From Sedimenticola sp. (GTDB lineage: Bacteria; Pseudomonadota; Gammaproteobacteria; Chromatiales; Chromatiaceae), in assembly GCA_027023915.1 (NCBI GenBank), contig JALVUB010000141.1, positions 1-35,639 on the forward strand: a stretch of 35,639 bases of DNA, written 5' to 3'. Made by a program: the position numbers and the translations under genes. This document shows, piece by piece, positions 16,159-25,714 of this stretch. Under the pieces are notes generated by a model. The model did no database searches and was not told where the DNA came from. It saw nothing but the letters and a program-made list of their open reading frames with translations. Every line of letters begins with the position of its first letter. Position 1 is the stretch's first letter.

Positions 16159-16917
16159 TCAGATGTTGGTGTAGCGCACGCCGGGATTGAGCTTGAGGTC
16201 GTCCCGTACCGCCACGCTGGGATAGGCTTTCAACGCCTTGGAAACCGCGCTGTCGGGATCGTTCAGGTCGCCGAAAACGATGGCCTGGTGCTTACAGGCC
16301 TCCTGGCAGGCGGTGGTGGCCTGGCCGTTGTCCAGGCGATGGACACAAAAATTGCAGCTCTCCACGCAGCCCTTGCCCCGCGGGGTATGGGTCAGCTTCT
16401 CAGCCACCTCGGCATGAATGAAGGAGCGCGCCTTGTAGGGGCAGGCCATCATGCAGTAACGGCAACCGATGCAGATGTGACGGTCAACCATAACGATGCC
16501 GTCGGCACGGCGGAAAGAAGCGCCAGTCGGACAGACATCGGCGCAGGGCGGTTCCTCGCAATGCTGACACATCATCGGCAGGTTGGTGACCCTGCCGGTG
16601 AGGTTGTCCTTGAGCTTGACGTGGCGAATCCAGTGGGGACGCTGCCGCTCCCACATGGCGTCATCCGCGCCCTCGGGTTTGTCCACCAGATCGATGCCGT
16701 TTTCCTTGTCGCACGCGTTGATGCAGTCGGTGCAGCCGTCGGCACACTTGCTGGTATCGATGAGCATGCCCCAGCGCACCTTGCTGGTCACCGCCGTAGT
16801 GCGCGGCTGTGCCTTCAGGGTATGCAACACCACCCCCGGGGCCACAGTCGCAGTGGTGGCCGCCGCGGCTGCTTTCTTGAGGAAGTCCCGACGTGCCTGG
16901 TCGTTCATGCTGGACAT
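16159..16917 (-). CDS. dsrO: DsrO, periplasmic iron-sulfur subunit of DsrMKJOP
   Basis: A 252-residue ferredoxin-like protein exported by the Tat system. The N-terminus has a twin-arginine signal (ARRDFLKKA, then an alanine/valine-rich h-region ending LHTLKAQP). Four cysteine groups follow for [4Fe-4S] clusters: CADGCTDCINAC, CQHCEEPPCADVC, CIGCRYCMMAC and CVESCNFC with CQEAC. It passes electrons between DsrJ and DsrP. I chose the ATG at 16917 because a GGGAGG site lies upstream within the dsrJ end; the dsrJ stop is only 2 bases away. A second ATG 3 codons later is possible. Confidence 0.95.
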   Translation of the reverse strand: MSSMNDQARRDFLKKAAAAATTATVAPGVVLHTLKAQPRTTAVTSKVRWGMLIDTSKCADGCTDCINACDKENGIDLVDKPEGADDAMWERQRPHWIRHVKLKDNLTGRVTNLPMMCQHCEEPPCADVCPTGASFRRADGIVMVDRHICIGCRYCMMACPYKARSFIHAEVAEKLTHTPRGKGCVESCNFCVHRLDNGQATTACQEACKHQAIVFGDLNDPDSAVSKALKAYPSVAVRDDLKLNPGVRYTNI

Positions 16918-16919
16918 CT

Positions 16920-17300
16920 TCACTTTCCTCCCGGAACCGTGCTGTGGCACTCGAAGCAATCGAGATGCACCGCCGCGTAGTCGTGGCACTTGTCACAGAA
17001 CTGCCCTTCCGCGTTCACCGGTACCGGCTTGCCGGCGGCATCCTTGCGCGCATGGCAGTCCACACACCCGGCGATGCTGTATTTACTGCCACGAACACCC
17101 TGATGCACCGTCAAATCCCGCTGGTGCTTGATAAACTCGAAGTGCCTGCGACGCATGACGGGGGTGGGCTCGACACAGTGATCGAGCTTGTCCGCCTTGG
17201 CGGTGCCTTCCACTGCCTCGCCGGCAACCGCGGTGCCCAGCCCGAAAAGCAGGCCGACCGCCAGTATTGCCAGCAAAGTGATACCGTGCTTGCCAGTCAT
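16920..17300 (-). CDS. dsrJ: DsrJ, triheme cytochrome c of DsrMKJOP
   Basis: A 126-residue periplasmic cytochrome with an uncleaved-type N-terminal hydrophobic helix (about residues 6-27). It has three CxxCH haem sites: CVDCH, CDKCH and CFECH. C42 in LDHCVEPTPVM lies where A. vinosum DsrJ has the cysteine that ligates one haem in an unusual His/Cys fashion, so that special haem is probably kept here. I started at MTGKHGITLL; the longer upstream reading overlaps dsrL. dsrL ends 22 bases before, and dsrO begins 2 bases after the stop. DsrJ probably exchanges electrons or sulfur compounds with periplasmic partners. Confidence 0.94.
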   Translation of the reverse strand: MTGKHGITLLAILAVGLLFGLGTAVAGEAVEGTAKADKLDHCVEPTPVMRRRHFEFIKHQRDLTVHQGVRGSKYSIAGCVDCHARKDAAGKPVPVNAEGQFCDKCHDYAAVHLDCFECHSTVPGGK

Positions 17301-17322
17301 GGATAAAGCCTCTGCTTTAGGT

Positions 17323-19272
17323 TTACTCGCCCAGGCCCATCTTGATGTAGCCGGTGGGGCAGACGTCGGAACAGACGTGACAGCCGACACAACGCGCGTA
17401 ATCGGTAGCCACATAGCGGCCCGTGGTACGCTGGTCCTTGGGTACCCGATAGACAGCGTCCTGCGGGCAGAAGACCACGCAGTTGTCGCACTCGAAGCAA
17501 AGCCCGCAGCTCATGCAGCGGTCGGCCTCCTTGCGCGCGGTCTCTTCGTCGAGGCCCTTGACCCGCTCATGGAAATGTCCCAGTACTTCATCGGCGGTGG
17601 GCACGTCCTCTTCACGTTTGTAACGGGGAACCACCTCGAAGTAACCCAGGAACATCTCGTCGGTGCTGATGATCTCCTGGAAGGAACGGTCCTCGTAGTT
17701 ATGCACCGCGTAATTGGAGAAGGAGGTGCCACGGCGATCACCTTGATCGGGATCGAAATGCTCCGGCTGGAGCCCTGCCTCTTCAAGCTTCTCCAGCAGG
17801 TCGAAATGATGCACGTCCACCTTGGGACGCTTCTGGATCTCCTCGCCCTTGAGGAACTCGTCCACCGACTCGGCGGCCACCCAGGCCTGGCCGATGGCAG
17901 TGGTAAGCAGGTGAGGACGCACGATATCGCCGATGGCGAAGTGGTTGGGCTTACCCTTCACCTGATAGTTGCCGGTGGTGTCCATCAGGCCACGTCCGTT
18001 GTCAAAGCTCTCCAGGCCCGAAAGATCGCCGCCCTGACCGATGGCGGCCACGATGATATCGGCTTCAAGCACCCGCTCGGTACCCTCGATGGGCTTGGGC
18101 GTATTGCCTTCCATCTCGCAGTCGCACACCTTCAGGCCGGTGGCGCGGCCGTCTTCACCCTTTATGACCTCCAGAGGCATGACGCCGTCAAGAATAGTGA
18201 CCCCCTCCTTCAAGGCGTCCTGAATTTCGTGCTCGGAGGCCATCATCTGGCCGCGCTTGAAAAGCGAGGTGAGAGTGGCTTCCACCGGCTCGCGGCTCGC
18301 CTCCAGAGCCTCGTCGTGACTCAGATCGTCATTGTGGATGACGTCTTCGGGGTTGCCTTCCATGTTCGGGCTGGTGCCGATACGGCGGGCCACGGACACC
18401 ACGTCGATGGAGGTATCGCCACCACCCACGCAAACCACCTTCTTGCCGGTGACCTTCATGCGACCTTCATTAAAGGCCTTGAGGAAGGCGACACCGGTAA
18501 CACAGTTGGGGGTGCCTTCCCAGCCGGGCACCGGCAGGTCGCGGCCGGTCCAGCAGCCGATGGCCCAGATGATGGCGTCGTAGTTCTTCTCAAGCTCCTC
18601 TACGGTGATGTCCTTGCCAACGCGGGTGTTGGTGTGAACTTCCACCCCCATGTCCACGATGCGCTGAATCTCGGCGGCCAGCTTGTCGCGGGGCACCCGG
18701 TAGTTGGGAATGCCATAGCGCATCATGCCGCCCAGCTCGGGCTGAGCCTCGTAAACGGTGGCGCCATGACCCATCAGCCGCAGCTGGTAGGCCGCCGCCA
18801 TGCCGCCGGGACCGCCGCCGATGATGGCCACCTTCTTGCCGGTATCGGCACCTGGCTCGAACTTGTAACCGTTGGCCAGCGCGGTATCACCGATGAACTG
18901 TTCGATGGAGTTGATGCCGACGTGGTCTTCCACCTCGTTGCGGTTACAGCCGTCCTCGCAGGGCGCCGGGCAGACACGGCCCATCATGGAGGGGAAGGGG
19001 TTGGCCTCGGTGGCGCGACGGAAGGCATATTCGTGCCACTCAACACCCGCCGCCGGCTGTTCGATGCCGCGAACGATGGAGAGCCAGCCACGCACGTCGT
19101 GACCGGAAGGGCAGCTGCCCTGGCAGGGCGGCGTTTCGTGTACATAAGTGGGACACTTGTAGGAGGTATCGTAATTGAAGACATCCTCGGTCCAGTCGTC
19201 CCAGGTGTTCTTGCCGTCTTCGAAACGACGCCAGGTGCGGCTCTTGTTCATCTCTTCGCTAGGAGTTGCCAT
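17323..19272 (-). CDS. dsrL: DsrL, iron-sulfur flavoprotein NAD(P)H:acceptor oxidoreductase
   Basis: A 649-residue cytoplasmic protein related to the small subunit of glutamate synthase. It is the physiological partner of DsrAB in sulfur oxidizers and couples it to NAD+. An N-terminal cysteine-rich domain (CPTYVHETPPCQGSC, CPAPCEDGC) precedes an FAD site GGGPGG at 152-157 and an NAD(P)H site GGGD at 283-286. The C-terminus has two ferredoxin clusters, starting C586 (CMSCGLCFECDNC...CP and CVGCHVCSDVCP). I chose the ATG at 19272, MATPSEEMNKSRTW, with a GGAGAG site; the upstream reading overlaps dsrK. It sits between dsrK and dsrJ as in A. vinosum. Confidence 0.96.
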   Translation of the reverse strand: MATPSEEMNKSRTWRRFEDGKNTWDDWTEDVFNYDTSYKCPTYVHETPPCQGSCPSGHDVRGWLSIVRGIEQPAAGVEWHEYAFRRATEANPFPSMMGRVCPAPCEDGCNRNEVEDHVGINSIEQFIGDTALANGYKFEPGADTGKKVAIIGGGPGGMAAAYQLRLMGHGATVYEAQPELGGMMRYGIPNYRVPRDKLAAEIQRIVDMGVEVHTNTRVGKDITVEELEKNYDAIIWAIGCWTGRDLPVPGWEGTPNCVTGVAFLKAFNEGRMKVTGKKVVCVGGGDTSIDVVSVARRIGTSPNMEGNPEDVIHNDDLSHDEALEASREPVEATLTSLFKRGQMMASEHEIQDALKEGVTILDGVMPLEVIKGEDGRATGLKVCDCEMEGNTPKPIEGTERVLEADIIVAAIGQGGDLSGLESFDNGRGLMDTTGNYQVKGKPNHFAIGDIVRPHLLTTAIGQAWVAAESVDEFLKGEEIQKRPKVDVHHFDLLEKLEEAGLQPEHFDPDQGDRRGTSFSNYAVHNYEDRSFQEIISTDEMFLGYFEVVPRYKREEDVPTADEVLGHFHERVKGLDEETARKEADRCMSCGLCFECDNCVVFCPQDAVYRVPKDQRTTGRYVATDYARCVGCHVCSDVCPTGYIKMGLGE

Positions 19273-19345
19273 TGTCACTCTCCATACAGTTGAACTGTTG
19301 CCCTTGCGGGATGCTTGATTTTTCGGATAACGGGGACCGCCCGAA

Positions 19346-20881
<1,536 letters not shown>

Positions 20882-20925
20882 GAGCGGAACCTATTCGCCT
20901 CGGAAGTGTTAAGCGTTGACCTTGT

Positions 20926-21663
20926 TCAGGAGTTCTCTTCTTCCAGCTTGCGGGCCCAGGGCGCCAAGTGACGCTGTTCCCTGGGATTGTCCACCATGTT
21001 CCGGGTGGGGCTGAAGAAGATGCCCACGCCGTGCAACAACTTGCTGTAGGGGAAGACGATCATCAGCACCGACACCAGGATCAGGTGGATCACCAGCAGG
21101 GGATCACCAGGCAAAGGCTTGATATGGAAGGTGAGCAGCCCCAATACGAAATCCTTCAACGCCACCACGTCGGTATGGGTGACAAAGGTGGTGGTGGCAC
21201 CGCTCAACCCGATAAGCACCAGCAGCGCCAGCATCAGATGATCCGACGGCGCGGTGATGTAACGCACGCGGTCGATGAGAAAACGACGCGCCCACAGCCC
21301 CAGCAGACCGACGATCATGGCAAAGGCGGCATATTTGCCGAAAGGCTGAACCCAGACAATGGGCGCCGGCACAGGATTGATGAAATAACGCAGATGGCGC
21401 AACAGCACCAAGGCCAGCCCATAATGGAACAGCGCCGCCAGAATCCAGAGAAGCTTGTTGCTCTTGAAAAGGCTTTCGAAAAACACCACCTCACGGAACA
21501 TGCGCAGTACCACGCCGCCCTTGGTTACGGGCGCGGGCGTGGTGGCAATCCTCAAAGGTGCCGGCACCCTGGCATAGAGCCAGATGCGATACCCCACACC
21601 GGTGAGAAAGATCACCGCGGCCAGATAAAAGAGCGCTGCGACAAGAACAGTCAGAAACGACAT
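20926..21663 (-). CDS. dsrM: DsrM, haem b membrane subunit of DsrMKJOP
   Basis: A 245-residue NarI-like membrane protein with about five to six hydrophobic segments, the first being FLTVLVAALFYLAAVIFLTG. It binds haem b through histidines in the helices (for example FHYGLALVLLRH) and links DsrK to the quinone pool. I chose the ATG at 21663 (MSFLTVLV), with a moderate AAGGG site; the longer reading would add a basic stretch before the first helix and cross the dsrC-dsrM hairpin. The C-terminal part (SPTRNMVDNPREQRHLAPWA) is the conserved cytoplasmic tail that meets DsrK. Confidence 0.94.
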   Translation of the reverse strand: MSFLTVLVAALFYLAAVIFLTGVGYRIWLYARVPAPLRIATTPAPVTKGGVVLRMFREVVFFESLFKSNKLLWILAALFHYGLALVLLRHLRYFINPVPAPIVWVQPFGKYAAFAMIVGLLGLWARRFLIDRVRYITAPSDHLMLALLVLIGLSGATTTFVTHTDVVALKDFVLGLLTFHIKPLPGDPLLVIHLILVSVLMIVFPYSKLLHGVGIFFSPTRNMVDNPREQRHLAPWARKLEEENS

Positions 21664-21695
21664 GTTTCGAAAACCCTTTCTGTTTGAAACGGAGC

Positions 21696-21720
21696 GGGAA
21701 GGCGCCACCGGCGCCTTCCC
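21696..21720 (-). other. Perfect 11-bp hairpin just downstream of dsrC
   Basis: GGGAAGGCGCC and GGCGCCTTCCC pair perfectly around a 3-base loop, 18 bases after the dsrC stop and before dsrM. On the minus strand no T-run follows, so it is less a terminator than a barrier to 3' exonucleases that would stabilise the dsrABEFHC message. It may also reduce read-through into dsrMKLJOP. Confidence 0.75.
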
Positions 21721-21738
21721 GTGTTCGGAAGCGCGTGA

Positions 21739-22071
21739 TTACACGCAGCCGGTCGGCTTGGGCAGGCCGGCATAACGGCAGGCCTGCTTGCCGGGACCGT
21801 AGGGGAAGAGGCCGTACAGGTACTTGCTGTTGCCCTTCTCCTTGCCCAGGCGCTTGCCCACGGCCTTGGTCAGCACCCGCACGGCGGGAGCAATCTGGTA
21901 CTCTTCATAGTACTCGCGCAGGAAGTTGATGATCTCCCAGTGCTCGTCGGTGAGCTCCAGATCATCTTCCTTGGCCATGACTTCAGCCACCGCGGGCTCC
22001 CAGTCATCCAGATTTACCAGGTAACCTTCTTCGTCGGTTTCCAGGGTCTTACCATTCACTTCGATAGGCAT
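21739..22071 (-). CDS. dsrC: DsrC, sulfur-carrier protein
   Basis: A 110-residue DsrC/TusE-family protein that carries sulfur as a persulfide or trisulfide between DsrEFH, DsrAB and DsrK. Both redox cysteines of the flexible C-terminal arm are present: C98 and C109 (KQACRYAGLPKPTGCV). This is the true DsrC form rather than TusE, which keeps one. The start MPIEVNGKTLETDEEGYLV is typical, with a TAGGAGAG ribosome site. A very stable hairpin follows the stop. A cysteine-free paralogue is encoded at 28422-28766. Confidence 0.97.
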   Translation of the reverse strand: MPIEVNGKTLETDEEGYLVNLDDWEPAVAEVMAKEDDLELTDEHWEIINFLREYYEEYQIAPAVRVLTKAVGKRLGKEKGNSKYLYGLFPYGPGKQACRYAGLPKPTGCV

Positions 22072-22124
22072 CTTTCTCTCTCCTAGCTAATCAATACAAA
22101 GAACTTTTCCTTCGCTCGCTGTTG

Positions 22125-22433
22125 TCAGACCCAGGCCTGAACCTTGTCGCAAGCGTCCACCAGATCCACGAAGCCCGCGTAATCCACCATCTCCACGCCT
22201 TCTATAAGCCGGTCGGCCTTCAGGCCGCGGGCCTTGAAGTCGGGCTCCAGTACGTACACCTTTTTATCTGCCAGCGCACCGCTCACTTTGTCGGATGCCG
22301 CAGTGCCGGCAACAGCCGCGTAAACCCCATCCTCGTAGAGCAGGATGGAAGAACCGGGCTTGGACAGGCGCAGGCAGGTATCCAGCGAGGGCCTCTCGAA
22401 AGGCGATTTGTTCACAGTGTGCAGATCGCTCAT
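22125..22433 (-). CDS. dsrH: DsrH, sulfur relay subunit
   Basis: A 102-residue TusB-like subunit of the DsrE2F2H2 hexamer. The conserved C20 is present (RPSLDTCLRLSKPGSS). In the family this cysteine is less reactive than the one in DsrE. The fold signature LLYEDGVYAAVAG is seen near residue 32. dsrF ends 13 bases before the start. DsrEFH passes sulfur to DsrC and is found only in oxidative Dsr systems, which helps set the direction of the pathway here. Confidence 0.94.
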   Translation of the reverse strand: MSDLHTVNKSPFERPSLDTCLRLSKPGSSILLYEDGVYAAVAGTAASDKVSGALADKKVYVLEPDFKARGLKADRLIEGVEMVDYAGFVDLVDACDKVQAWV

Positions 22434-22446
22434 CTTTTAATTCTCC

Positions 22447-22854
22447 TCAGAAGCTGAATACCACGTCGGACGCTTCCAGCAGCTCGGCGAGCTTGGCGGA
22501 ATCGACCACTTCAACGATGTTGTCCACCGTCTCCTCGGTCTCCCAGTCCTCCCAGGGCACCACCTGAAGGTCATCCTGGGTGAGACCACGGGATTCCAGG
22601 GAATCCTTGTCCACATAGATATGACGAACCTCGTAGTCGCCCAGGGTTTTATAGGTGGGCGAGAAGTTCTTCATGCCGATGCCGCTGGTGTCCTGCCCGG
22701 TGACAAGCTGGTAAACGCCGTCATCCACGAAGGCCAGGCTCACCGCCTGCTCAAAAGCAGCGGCGATGAGCACCACCTCCAGGGACTCCCAAGCGTAAAT
22801 GGTGCCGTAGGGCGCGCGGCGATTGAGGAACATGAACTGTTTCTTGTCAGACAT
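22447..22854 (-). CDS. dsrF: DsrF, sulfur relay subunit
   Basis: A 135-residue TusC-like subunit of DsrEFH. The N-terminus KKQFMFLNRRAPYGTIYAWE and the FVDDGVYQLV segment are family hallmarks. It has no cysteine in the position used by DsrE, and indeed no cysteine at all, consistent with a structural role in the ring. dsrE ends 15 bases upstream and dsrH begins 13 bases downstream. Confidence 0.94.
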   Translation of the reverse strand: MSDKKQFMFLNRRAPYGTIYAWESLEVVLIAAAFEQAVSLAFVDDGVYQLVTGQDTSGIGMKNFSPTYKTLGDYEVRHIYVDKDSLESRGLTQDDLQVVPWEDWETEETVDNIVEVVDSAKLAELLEASDVVFSF

Positions 22855-22869
22855 CGATCAATCCTCCCG

Positions 22870-23262
22870 TCAATCGCCAAACACAACCAACTTGTCACAC
22901 TGGATGGCCGCCTCAACGAGCTGCCCCAGACCGGAGATCCGAAAACGGGGCGCAAGGTTGGTGGCGTCCTTCCCGTTGCGCTGGGCCTCGCCCTCGTCCA
23001 CGATGCCGCGACGCTGGGCGGCGGCGACGCAGACCACCAAGTCGAGATCGTACTTTTCCGCCAGCTCCATCCAATTGTTGACCACATTGCGATCATCCTG
23101 GGGAGGCGTGGTCAGGCGGGTGCTGTTGAGCACACCGTCGTGGTAGAAGAAGACACGGAAGCACTCGTGCCCCTTTTCCAGCGCCGCCTTGGTGAAGTGG
23201 TAGGCGGAGTCGGAGGCCTGGTGTTGGTAAGGCCCTTCGTTTACCTGAATCGCGAATTTCAT
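22870..23262 (-). CDS. dsrE: DsrE, sulfur-binding subunit of DsrEFH
   Basis: A 130-residue TusD-like subunit. C78 lies in DLVVCVAAAQRRGI and matches the cysteine that binds sulfur as persulfide in A. vinosum DsrE and donates it to DsrC. FFYHDGVLN near residue 38 is the fold signature. A second cysteine (C34) lies in GHECFRV. dsrB ends 23 bases upstream of the start. Confidence 0.95.
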   Translation of the reverse strand: MKFAIQVNEGPYQHQASDSAYHFTKAALEKGHECFRVFFYHDGVLNSTRLTTPPQDDRNVVNNWMELAEKYDLDLVVCVAAAQRRGIVDEGEAQRNGKDATNLAPRFRISGLGQLVEAAIQCDKLVVFGD

Positions 23263-23285
23263 GAGCGGTGTGACTCCTCAGCCGT

Positions 23286-24359
23286 TCAGAAGCGGATGTG
23301 CGCGGACTGGTTCAGGTTGTTGCGGCTGCCGCGCCAGTTGTCGATGTGATACTTGGTGAACGGCAGGCCGGTCAGCTCGAAGAAACGCTTCCAGCCGATC
23401 CGCTCGACCCACTCGCCCATGCGCTCCCACTCCTTGGCGTTCTCCTTGTAAGCCTTGAGAATCTTCTTGACGATCTCGGCAACCTCGGGCCAGCGGGGCG
23501 CGTTGTTGGGGATGTTGGAAGCCACCAGCTTGTGGAACATGGGCTTGGAACGGGCGTTGGAGTGCTTGCCGCCAACCCAGATCGACAGCCGGGTGTACTC
23601 GGAGTCGTTGATCTGCATCGGCGGGCAGGGCGGGAAGCAGGCGCCGCAGCAGACGCACTTCTTCTCATCCACCTCCAGGGTGGGCTTGCCGTTCACCATG
23701 GCGGGACGGATGGCCGCCACCGGGCAACGGGCCACCACGGCGGGACGCTCGCAGGCGTTGGCCACCAGATCGTGGTTGATCTTCGGCGGCTTGGTGTGCT
23801 GCACGTTGATGGCGATATCGCCCTGGCCGCCACAGTTGATCTGACAGCAGGAGGTGGTGATGTGCACCCGGTTGGGCATCTCCTCGTTTTTGAACTCGTC
23901 GTAGAGCTGGTCCATCATCGACTTCACCACACCCGAAGCATCGGTGCCGGGAATGTCGCAGTGCAGCCAGCCCTGGGTGTGGGAAAGCATGGTCACCGAG
24001 TTGCCGGTACCGCCCACGGGATAACCCAGGCCCTCCAGGCGCTCGATAAGGGGCTCCACCTTGGACTCGTCGGTGGTCATGAACTCCATGTTGCCGCGCA
24101 TGGTGAAGCGGATGTAGCCGTCGCAGAACTCGTCGGCGATGTCGCAGATGGTACGCAGGCTCAGGATATCCCACTGACGCGGAGAACCAGCCTTGACGGT
24201 CCACACCTCGTCACCGCTCTTGGCCACGTGGTGCAAAACACCGGGACGCGGACGGTCGTGGTAGGCCCACTGGCCGTAGTTTTTGCGCAGCACGGGATGC
24301 ATGTACTGGAAATGGTCCGGCGTACCGGACTCGATGGGCATGCGAGGTTGGTCGGACAT
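23286..24359 (-). CDS. dsrB: Reverse dissimilatory sulfite reductase, beta subunit
   Basis: A 357-residue subunit of the cytoplasmic alpha2-beta2 enzyme. In sulfur oxidizers it works from sulfide or persulfide to sulfite. Siroheme/[4Fe-4S] cysteines C171-C172 and C176 lie in SCCQINCGGQGDIAINVQH (in part), with further cysteines in NACERPAVVARCP. A ferredoxin domain is inserted with KKCVCCGACFPPCPPM. The N-terminus MPIESGTPDHFQYMHPVLRKN is typical. The start follows an AGGAGG site. Hairpin 24399-24429 separates it from dsrA. Confidence 0.96.
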   Translation of the reverse strand: MSDQPRMPIESGTPDHFQYMHPVLRKNYGQWAYHDRPRPGVLHHVAKSGDEVWTVKAGSPRQWDILSLRTICDIADEFCDGYIRFTMRGNMEFMTTDESKVEPLIERLEGLGYPVGGTGNSVTMLSHTQGWLHCDIPGTDASGVVKSMMDQLYDEFKNEEMPNRVHITTSCCQINCGGQGDIAINVQHTKPPKINHDLVANACERPAVVARCPVAAIRPAMVNGKPTLEVDEKKCVCCGACFPPCPPMQINDSEYTRLSIWVGGKHSNARSKPMFHKLVASNIPNNAPRWPEVAEIVKKILKAYKENAKEWERMGEWVERIGWKRFFELTGLPFTKYHIDNWRGSRNNLNQSAHIRF

Positions 24360-24398
24360 GCGTACCTCCTAAAATTCTGAAATTCGTCTGTAGCCTTG

Positions 24399-24429
24399 AA
24401 CCGGCCGCGGAAAAACTCCGCGACCGGTT
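24399..24429 (-). other. Hairpin in the dsrA-dsrB intercistronic space
   Basis: AACCGG-C-CGCGGA and TCCGCG-A-CCGGTT form a 12-bp stem with one mismatch around a 5-base loop, 17 bases after the dsrA stop. No T-run follows on the minus strand. dsrAB subunits are needed in equal amounts, so an RNA processing or stability site is more likely than a terminator. Confidence 0.6.
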
Positions 24430-24445
24430 GTGGTGGATTCGGGAA

Positions 24446-25714
24446 TCAGCTGGCCGCCGCTTTCTGGCGCTCTTCCCACTTGGCGGCTTCCTCGTCCCAG
24501 CCGTCCATGCGGACGTAGCTGCTGGTGCGCGGACGCTCCACCATGTTGGGATCGACATCCACGCCGATACCCTCGAGGAAGTTGGCCAGGCCGATGCGCT
24601 CGATCATCTCGCCGGTGCGCTCGTGCTCCAGGGCGTTTTCGGCGAAGAAGTCGATGATCTCCTCGGCCAGCTCCACCAGCTTCTCCACGTCCTCCTCGGT
24701 CTCCACCTTCATGAAGGGGATCAGCACGGTGCCGAAGAGGTCGCCGATCTTGAGGGTGCGCTTGCCGCCGATGAGGATGGTGGCACCCTTGTCGTCGCCG
24801 GGGTGCAGCGCCTTGGTCATGACGTTGATGCAGTGCATGCAGCGCACGCAGTCCTTGTTGTTCACCTCGAGGGTGTCGTCGTCATGCAGGGTCAGGGCGT
24901 TGGTGGGGCAGCGGGTGATGACGTTGTCGATAACGTACTTGCGGCCCTTCTTCTCCACGAAGGCTTTTACCTCGTCCTGGTCCACCTTCATGTCGTCGCG
25001 CCAAGTACCGATGATGGCCATGTCGGCGCGCTGGATGGAGTTGGTGCAGTCGTTGGCGCAGCCGCTCACCTTGAACTTGAACTTGTAGGGAAGCGCCGGG
25101 CGGTGCATGTCATCCTGGAAGTTGTTGAGCAGGGTGCGCATGATGTTGTGCTCGTCGATGTTGGAGTGCTCGCAACGGGCCGCACCCACGCAGGACATGC
25201 CGGTGCGCACGCAGGGGCCGGCGCCGCCGAGGTCAAAGCCCAGCTCGTTCATCTCGTCGAAGCAGGGCTGCACGGCGTCGGACTCCATGCCCACCAGCAT
25301 CAGGTTGCCGGTCTGACCATGGAGGCAGATCATGCCGGAGCCGTGACGCTCGTCGATATCGATGATCTTGCGCAGCACGTCGGTGTTGTAGAAGAAGCCC
25401 GGCGGGGGCTGGATGCGCATGGTGTGGAACTCGGCGGCCTTGGGGAAACGGGGGTTGCCCTCGTCGTCCTTCAGCTCGGTGAAGCGGGGAATGATGCCGC
25501 CGCCGTAACCGAACACGGTAATGGTGCCGCCCTTCCAGTAGCCGAGGCGGGTTTCGTAGGAAGTCTCCAATTGCCCCAGCAGATCGTTGGCCATGGCGTT
25601 GATGCGCTCGCTGGGATGCTCATCGCGCAGGCGCTTGATGCCCTTGATGAAGCTCGGCCAGGGACCTTCCTCGAGCTGGTCAATCATGGGGGTATGGTGT
25701 TTTTCGATCGCCAT
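24446..25714 (-). CDS. dsrA: Reverse dissimilatory sulfite reductase, alpha subunit
   Basis: A 422-residue catalytic subunit and first gene of the operon. The siroheme-[4Fe-4S] motif is complete: C175 and C181 (CVGAARC) and C219 and C223 (CANDC). The inserted ferredoxin domain shows CPTNAL and KDCVRCMHCINV. An AGGAG site precedes the ATG at 25714. The protein is of usual length and intact. Presence of dsrEFH and dsrL in the same operon indicates the oxidative enzyme, consistent with a sulfur-oxidizing host. Confidence 0.97.
   Translation of the reverse strand: MAIEKHHTPMIDQLEEGPWPSFIKGIKRLRDEHPSERINAMANDLLGQLETSYETRLGYWKGGTITVFGYGGGIIPRFTELKDDEGNPRFPKAAEFHTMRIQPPPGFFYNTDVLRKIIDIDERHGSGMICLHGQTGNLMLVGMESDAVQPCFDEMNELGFDLGGAGPCVRTGMSCVGAARCEHSNIDEHNIMRTLLNNFQDDMHRPALPYKFKFKVSGCANDCTNSIQRADMAIIGTWRDDMKVDQDEVKAFVEKKGRKYVIDNVITRCPTNALTLHDDDTLEVNNKDCVRCMHCINVMTKALHPGDDKGATILIGGKRTLKIGDLFGTVLIPFMKVETEEDVEKLVELAEEIIDFFAENALEHERTGEMIERIGLANFLEGIGVDVDPNMVERPRTSSYVRMDGWDEEAAKWEERQKAAAS

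Noticed and set aside
17188..19293. 701-residue open frame antisense to dsrL and dsrJ
   Set aside because: Low-complexity mirror of real genes with full cofactor motifs on the other strand.
22072..22124. Separate promoter before dsrC
   Set aside because: A second dsrC promoter is plausible biologically, but I could not find a -35/-10 pair with acceptable match and spacing.
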